Virus record (IMG/VR): IMGVR_UViG_3300035670_000566 | Location: 1-39,418 of that record | Strand: one strand, 5' to 3' | From: a virus | DNA length: 39,418 nucleotides | Shown: positions 36,977 through 39,418 of the stretch, piece by piece | Numbering within the stretch: the stretch's first letter is position 1 | Layout: the number at the start of each line of letters is the position of its first letter | The notes under the pieces: generated by a model | The model's database searches: none | Told to the model about the DNA's origin: nothing | The model's input: the letters and a program-made list of their open reading frames with translations, nothing else | Program-made: the position numbers and the translations under genes

Positions 36977-37042
36977 CACTACCCGTGTCAGGTAGTGTCT
37001 GATTTCAGGGAATAGTTGACAGACCTGGGAACACAAAGTCAA
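36977..37042 (-). promoter_or_regulatory. Possible promoter and 7-bp hairpin upstream of the HTH gene
   Basis: TTGACT (37042-37037) with TCAACT (37019-37014), spacer 17; the -10 box is weak (3 of 6). Downstream CACTACC-CGTGTCA-GGTAGTG (36977-36997) forms a perfect 7-bp stem in the predicted leader. The 157-base gap 36919-37075 otherwise holds nothing recognised. Confidence 0.35.
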
Positions 37043-37075
37043 GCATCCTTTTCTAAATAGCGTCACACGCTGGGG

Positions 37076-37270
37076 TTATTCTTGGTGAGCGTGCCAGTCT
37101 ATATGCTTGTCGAGGCGGCGACGAACAGTTTTCATGTCGTCTCGTACTTCAGTCAAGATTTTCATTGACTGACCGTGCTGGTGGGTGTTGCGTTGGTCGA
37201 GGCGATGTAGGAACCACATCACCGGCCCGCCGATGAGGGCTACGGCGATGGGGACGAATATCGCTTCCAA
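37076..37270 (-). CDS. Small membrane protein, possible holin-type (TTG start)
   Basis: From TTG 37270 it reads MLEAIFVPIAVALIGGPVMW, one transmembrane helix, then FLHRLDQRNTHQHGQSMKIL and a coiled-coil DDMKTVRRRLDKHIDWHAHQ. The form (one span, then TEVRDDMK-like helix and a His-rich end) resembles DUF2746-type proteins often found in actinophage lysis cassettes. A longer upstream reading, overlapping the preceding gene, cannot be excluded. Confidence 0.55.
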   Translation of the reverse strand: MEAIFVPIAVALIGGPVMWFLHRLDQRNTHQHGQSMKILTEVRDDMKTVRRRLDKHIDWHAHQE

Positions 37271-37274
37271 CGGG

Positions 37275-37565
37275 TCACTCGTCGTCGGAGTCGCGGTTTG
37301 CGATCTTCTTGGCTGCCCCGCCTGCGGCGAGTCCGGTGAGCGCACCGCCGATGGAGAACGACAGCGGGCTGAGAACGTCCATGAACGCGAGATCGAGCGG
37401 GGCTGCTTCTTCAGGCTGGTACACGAAGATGAGGGAGTACAGCATCCCGAGGACGGTGAGGCCGAGAACTCCTGCGAGGGTGAGGATCAGGATGGCCCGG
37501 ATGCGGGCTTCGATCTCAGTCGGGGAGAGTCGTTGACGACGGCGCGGGCTGTTTACGGGGGTCAT
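37275..37565 (-). CDS. Membrane protein, 96 aa, two spans (holin candidate)
   Basis: ATG 37565 follows CAGGAACCCCA; the earlier frame start at 37598 is rejected. Reads MTPVNSPRRRQRLSPTEIEA, then TM1 (AILILTLAGVLGLTVLGMLY, about 24-47) and a Gly/Ala-rich second span (SIGGALTGLAAGGAA, about 68-84) and an acidic/basic tail. Part of a lysis cassette with three small membrane proteins. Its first 50 bases share DNA with the lipoprotein gene (37516-37659) in another frame. Confidence 0.62.
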   Translation of the reverse strand: MTPVNSPRRRQRLSPTEIEARIRAILILTLAGVLGLTVLGMLYSLIFVYQPEEAAPLDLAFMDVLSPLSFSIGGALTGLAAGGAAKKIANRDSDDE

Positions 37566-37659
37566 TGGGGTTCCTGTATTGGTCGCTGCAAGCTGCAAGG
37601 AGGCAGGCCGCCGCTACAGCGACGACGATTCCTACTTGTATTCGCAGATAGTTTGCCAC
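37516..37659 (-). CDS. Hidden small lipoprotein, 47 aa, Pro-rich (GTG start)
   Basis: GTG 37659 reads MANYLRIQVGIVVAVAAACL then LAACSDQYRNPNDPRKQPAP and SSTTLPD. A signal sequence ends in a clear lipobox LAAC, so the mature lipoprotein would be only about 25 residues, Pro/Ser-rich. The last 50 bases overlap the ATG region of the 96 aa membrane gene in another frame, as in the Rz/Rz1 spanin layout. No strong Shine-Dalgarno; TACACT 7 bases before the GTG suggests a leaderless transcript. Confidence 0.62.
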   Translation of the reverse strand: MANYLRIQVGIVVAVAAACLLAACSDQYRNPNDPRKQPAPSSTTLPD

Positions 37660-37687
37660 GGGTATAAGTGTACCTTACTTTAGCAGT

Positions 37688-37846
37688 CTATTTGTCGTCG
37701 GTTAGGGCTGCGCCGATGTACATGATGATTGAGGCGACCGCACAAACCACGCCGATGTCGCGGGTTGTACCGGACAAGGTGATGAGGACGAGGATGAGGC
37801 CGGCGAGCATGATCCCGGCTTCTAGGAAGATTCGAAAGTATTTCAT
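37688..37846 (-). CDS. Small two-span membrane protein, 52 aa (holin candidate)
   Basis: ATG 37846 is preceded by AGGAGAAAACC and overlaps the stop of the Thr-rich protein (ATGA). Reads MKYFRIFLEAGIMLAGLILV, LITLSGTTRDIGVVCAVASI and IMYIGAALTDDK: two transmembrane helices (about 10-26 and 31-47) with short loops, small enough for a class II-like holin. It follows the endolysin group directly. Confidence 0.68.
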   Translation of the reverse strand: MKYFRIFLEAGIMLAGLILVLITLSGTTRDIGVVCAVASIIMYIGAALTDDK

Positions 37847-38943
37847 GGTTTTCTCCTGGTGGGAGCGGCTGCGACGACTCCCATTGTGACAGTTCCGGCT
37901 GTGACTGTGCGTCGTGTGCCGACATCTACGGCCGATCCGAGGGGTACGTAGGTGTCAAATTGGCCGTCGAACACGTTGATTTCGGTTTCGAACGTTTCAC
38001 GGATTTCGTCGGGGGCGTTTTGGACGGCTGCGACGACGGCTAGGGCTTCTGCTTCGGAGAGTTCGTCGGGGTTGATGGCATCGAAGATTTCGGCGGCTTG
38101 TTCGGGGGTGGCTTCTTCCAGCACTTCTGGGTCGGTGGCAAGGTCGGTCGCCTGGTCGGGCGTTATTTCGTCTGTGAGCGTCTCCAGAGGATCGGACGGG
38201 GGTTCGGTGGGGTCTGGGGCTGGGAGGCTGTCAGACGGCGTTTCAGGGGTGTCTGGGACGGTTCCTGTGGTTGGCGGGATGGTTGTTTCGGGACTGGAAG
38301 TAGGCGGCACGGTAGGCGGGATGGTAGATGTCGTCGTCGTACTCGTCGTCTGCGGGGGTGGGGCCGGCAGGGTCGTTGTGGTGGACGGCTCTGAGATAGG
38401 CGGCACGGTGCTGGTCGATGTCGTAGACGGAAGGGTTGGGGGCCATGTTGTTACCTCGCTGGTTGTTGTGGTTTCCGGCAGGGTACTCGTTGTGCTTGTC
38501 GTGGTGGTGGATGGTTCGGTCGTCGTCGTACTGGTCGTGCTAGTTGTCGTCGTTGAGGGTTCTGTGGTTGTGGTGGGCTGGGAGGGAGTGGAGTTGGTGT
38601 CAACAACGTACGATGTGCCATACCACGCCTCCGGGTTTCCGCAGCAAACCCCGGTACGAAGCCGGTATTGGCCTTCTGCTACTTCTACTTCCAGCCAACT
38701 GTCCAGCCCAAAGTAGTCGTCGTTCTGGGCGATCAGCAGGTCGTCCGGCCCGTACAGCCACAGCATCGAGTCAATCCCATACTGTTGGGCGTAGGCGCGA
38801 ACCTTGAAAACTGACGGCTCGTCAAAAACGAACAGGATGTCGGTGGGGCCGGTGACTGTGACCGTTTCGGCAGACGCTCGACCCGGTTGAAACCATGTCA
38901 ACAAGGTCAACATCAAAAGGGTGAAGCGAGGGAGATGCCTCAC
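37843..38943 (-). CDS. Secreted Thr/Pro-rich protein, 366 aa
   Basis: GTG 38943 reads MRHLPRFTLLMLTLLTWFQP with a signal peptide likely cut near ASA|ET (residue about 26). Residues 27-115 form a beta domain (VTVTGPTDILFVFDEPSVFK, LDSWLEVEVAEGQYRLRTGV and Cys-Cys) resembling pre-peptidase C-terminal domains. Residues 118-230 are a mucin-like TTTTEPSTTTT tract; 240-310 are acidic helices (ITPDQATDLATDPEVLEEAT). The end is hydrophobic (TAGTVTMGVVAAAP). Such Thr-rich secreted proteins are common in Acidimicrobiia. Its place after the endolysin suggests a cell-wall role (inference). Confidence 0.6.
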   Translation of the reverse strand: MRHLPRFTLLMLTLLTWFQPGRASAETVTVTGPTDILFVFDEPSVFKVRAYAQQYGIDSMLWLYGPDDLLIAQNDDYFGLDSWLEVEVAEGQYRLRTGVCCGNPEAWYGTSYVVDTNSTPSQPTTTTEPSTTTTSTTSTTTTEPSTTTTSTTSTLPETTTTSEVTTWPPTLPSTTSTSTVPPISEPSTTTTLPAPPPQTTSTTTTSTIPPTVPPTSSPETTIPPTTGTVPDTPETPSDSLPAPDPTEPPSDPLETLTDEITPDQATDLATDPEVLEEATPEQAAEIFDAINPDELSEAEALAVVAAVQNAPDEIRETFETEINVFDGQFDTYVPLGSAVDVGTRRTVTAGTVTMGVVAAAPTRRKP

Positions 38944-38944
38944 T

Positions 38945-39418
38945 TCAGCCGAACATTTTGGCCCACGTTACAGGCCCGACAACCCCATCCGACTTCAAAC
39001 CCTGCTTCGTCTGCCACGCCTTCACAAGCGCGTTAGTCTTAGCACCAAAATCCCCGTCAGGTGTAGCCCCGACAATCGCTTGGACGAGCTTGACCGCATC
39101 ACCCTTGCTGCCAGTCTTGACTGGGGTTCCGGGATAGGTGAACTTCAAACCGCCAGCAGGTGCGGGGGCAGGGGCCGCTGTGGGGGCGGGTGCGCCTCCG
39201 AGACTGGCGAACGCCTGCTCGTAGTACGCCGGATTGTCGGCGTGGGTGGGGGCGATCTCGACGTGGAACCAGTCGCCACCAGGCGAGCCGATGGTGTTCT
39301 TGGTGTACACCCTCCACGCGGAACGGTCGCAACGCCATCCGCGTCCGAACGGGGCGAGATGGTAGTCGTGGATTTCTTCGATCAGGAACAGTTCGGCGTT
39401 GGCCACCCAGAAGTCCAC
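38945..39418 (-). CDS. M15-family endolysin, C-terminal part
   Basis: Continues the reading frame of 1-376; the unique part is 38945-39291. It holds the second zinc motif DWFHVEIAP (His135, Glu137), a Pro/Ala-rich linker (PAPTAAPAPAPAGG, residues about 151-164) and a C-terminal peptidoglycan-binding domain (VKTGSKGDAVKLVQAIVGAT, DGDFGAKTNALVKAWQTKQG, DGVVGPVTWAKMF). Two domains, peptidase plus binding, make a standard endolysin for Gram-positive walls. The stop is followed after 1-2 bases by the GTG of the Thr-rich gene. Confidence 0.9.
   Translation of the reverse strand: MDFWVANAELFLIEEIHDYHLAPFGRGWRCDRSAWRVYTKNTIGSPGGDWFHVEIAPTHADNPAYYEQAFASLGGAPAPTAAPAPAPAGGLKFTYPGTPVKTGSKGDAVKLVQAIVGATPDGDFGAKTNALVKAWQTKQGLKSDGVVGPVTWAKMFG
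39292..39418. repeat. Terminal direct repeat, copy 2
   Basis: Identical to 1-127; see that entry. These 127 bases should be removed when the genome is closed. Confidence 0.9.

Noticed and set aside
1-39418. Temperate lifestyle (integrase, attP, repressor)
   Set aside because: No integrase, excisionase or partition gene was recognised; the operator-like repeats alone do not show lysogeny.

Overview
The window is a complete circular genome of a tailed phage, most likely assembled from a metagenome. The last 127 bases (39292-39418) repeat the first 127 exactly, so the unique length is 39,291 bp and the endolysin gene runs across the join. Two WhiB-like Fe-S regulators, found only in Actinobacteria and their phages, point to an actinobacterial host. 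Terminase, portal, N4-gp56-like capsid, a very large internal protein and a beta-rich tail protein are present, with no tape-measure or major tail-tube gene, so the particle is probably podovirus-like. No integrase, excisionase or DNA polymerase was recognised.

Almost everything is on the minus strand, read right to left. From 23.2 kb down to 0.4 kb: terminase, portal, a 1564-residue internal protein, virion proteins, scaffold, capsid (followed by a strong terminator), tail fibres with repeats, a glycosyltransferase, adaptor, tail protein, fibres. Across the circle join comes lysis (38.9-37.1 kb): M15 endolysin, a Thr/Pro-rich secreted protein, small membrane proteins and a hidden 47-residue lipoprotein. 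Then 36.9-30.0 kb: HTH protein, metallophosphoesterase, YqaJ-like exonuclease, probable annealing protein, SSB, resolvase-like nuclease, a lipoprotein transglycosylase, two WhiB proteins and small ORFs. Candidate promoters with palindromes precede the recombination genes and WhiB.

Only 23.4-29.9 kb is read on the plus strand. It opens with a lambda-O-like replication initiator that carries three 22-23 bp iterons and an A-rich stretch inside its own gene, a likely origin. By eye the plus strand changes from C/A-rich to G/T-rich at about 24.5 kb, which fits. Next is an early operon of small unrecognised genes from a promoter at 24739-24768, with a second promoter at 26968-26997.

The most unusual feature is in this early operon. 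Five intergenic gaps each hold, just after a stop codon, a conserved GGTTG, then a 45-50 nt RNA resembling a tRNA without its D-arm: a variable but complementary acceptor stem, a small hairpin (loop GTTCTGG in three copies, altered in two) and a T-arm with loop TTCGATT/C. In four of the five a second hairpin follows, and in all five a GA-repeat ribosome-binding site and the next start codon. The acceptor stems differ in sequence yet still pair, so the fold appears to be under selection. These may be processing or punctuation signals of the early mRNA, tRNA mimics, or protein-binding RNAs. A second repeat family (CGCGCTCAATACTG) clusters at the second early promoter and where the plus and minus operons converge, and may be an operator/stoperator set.
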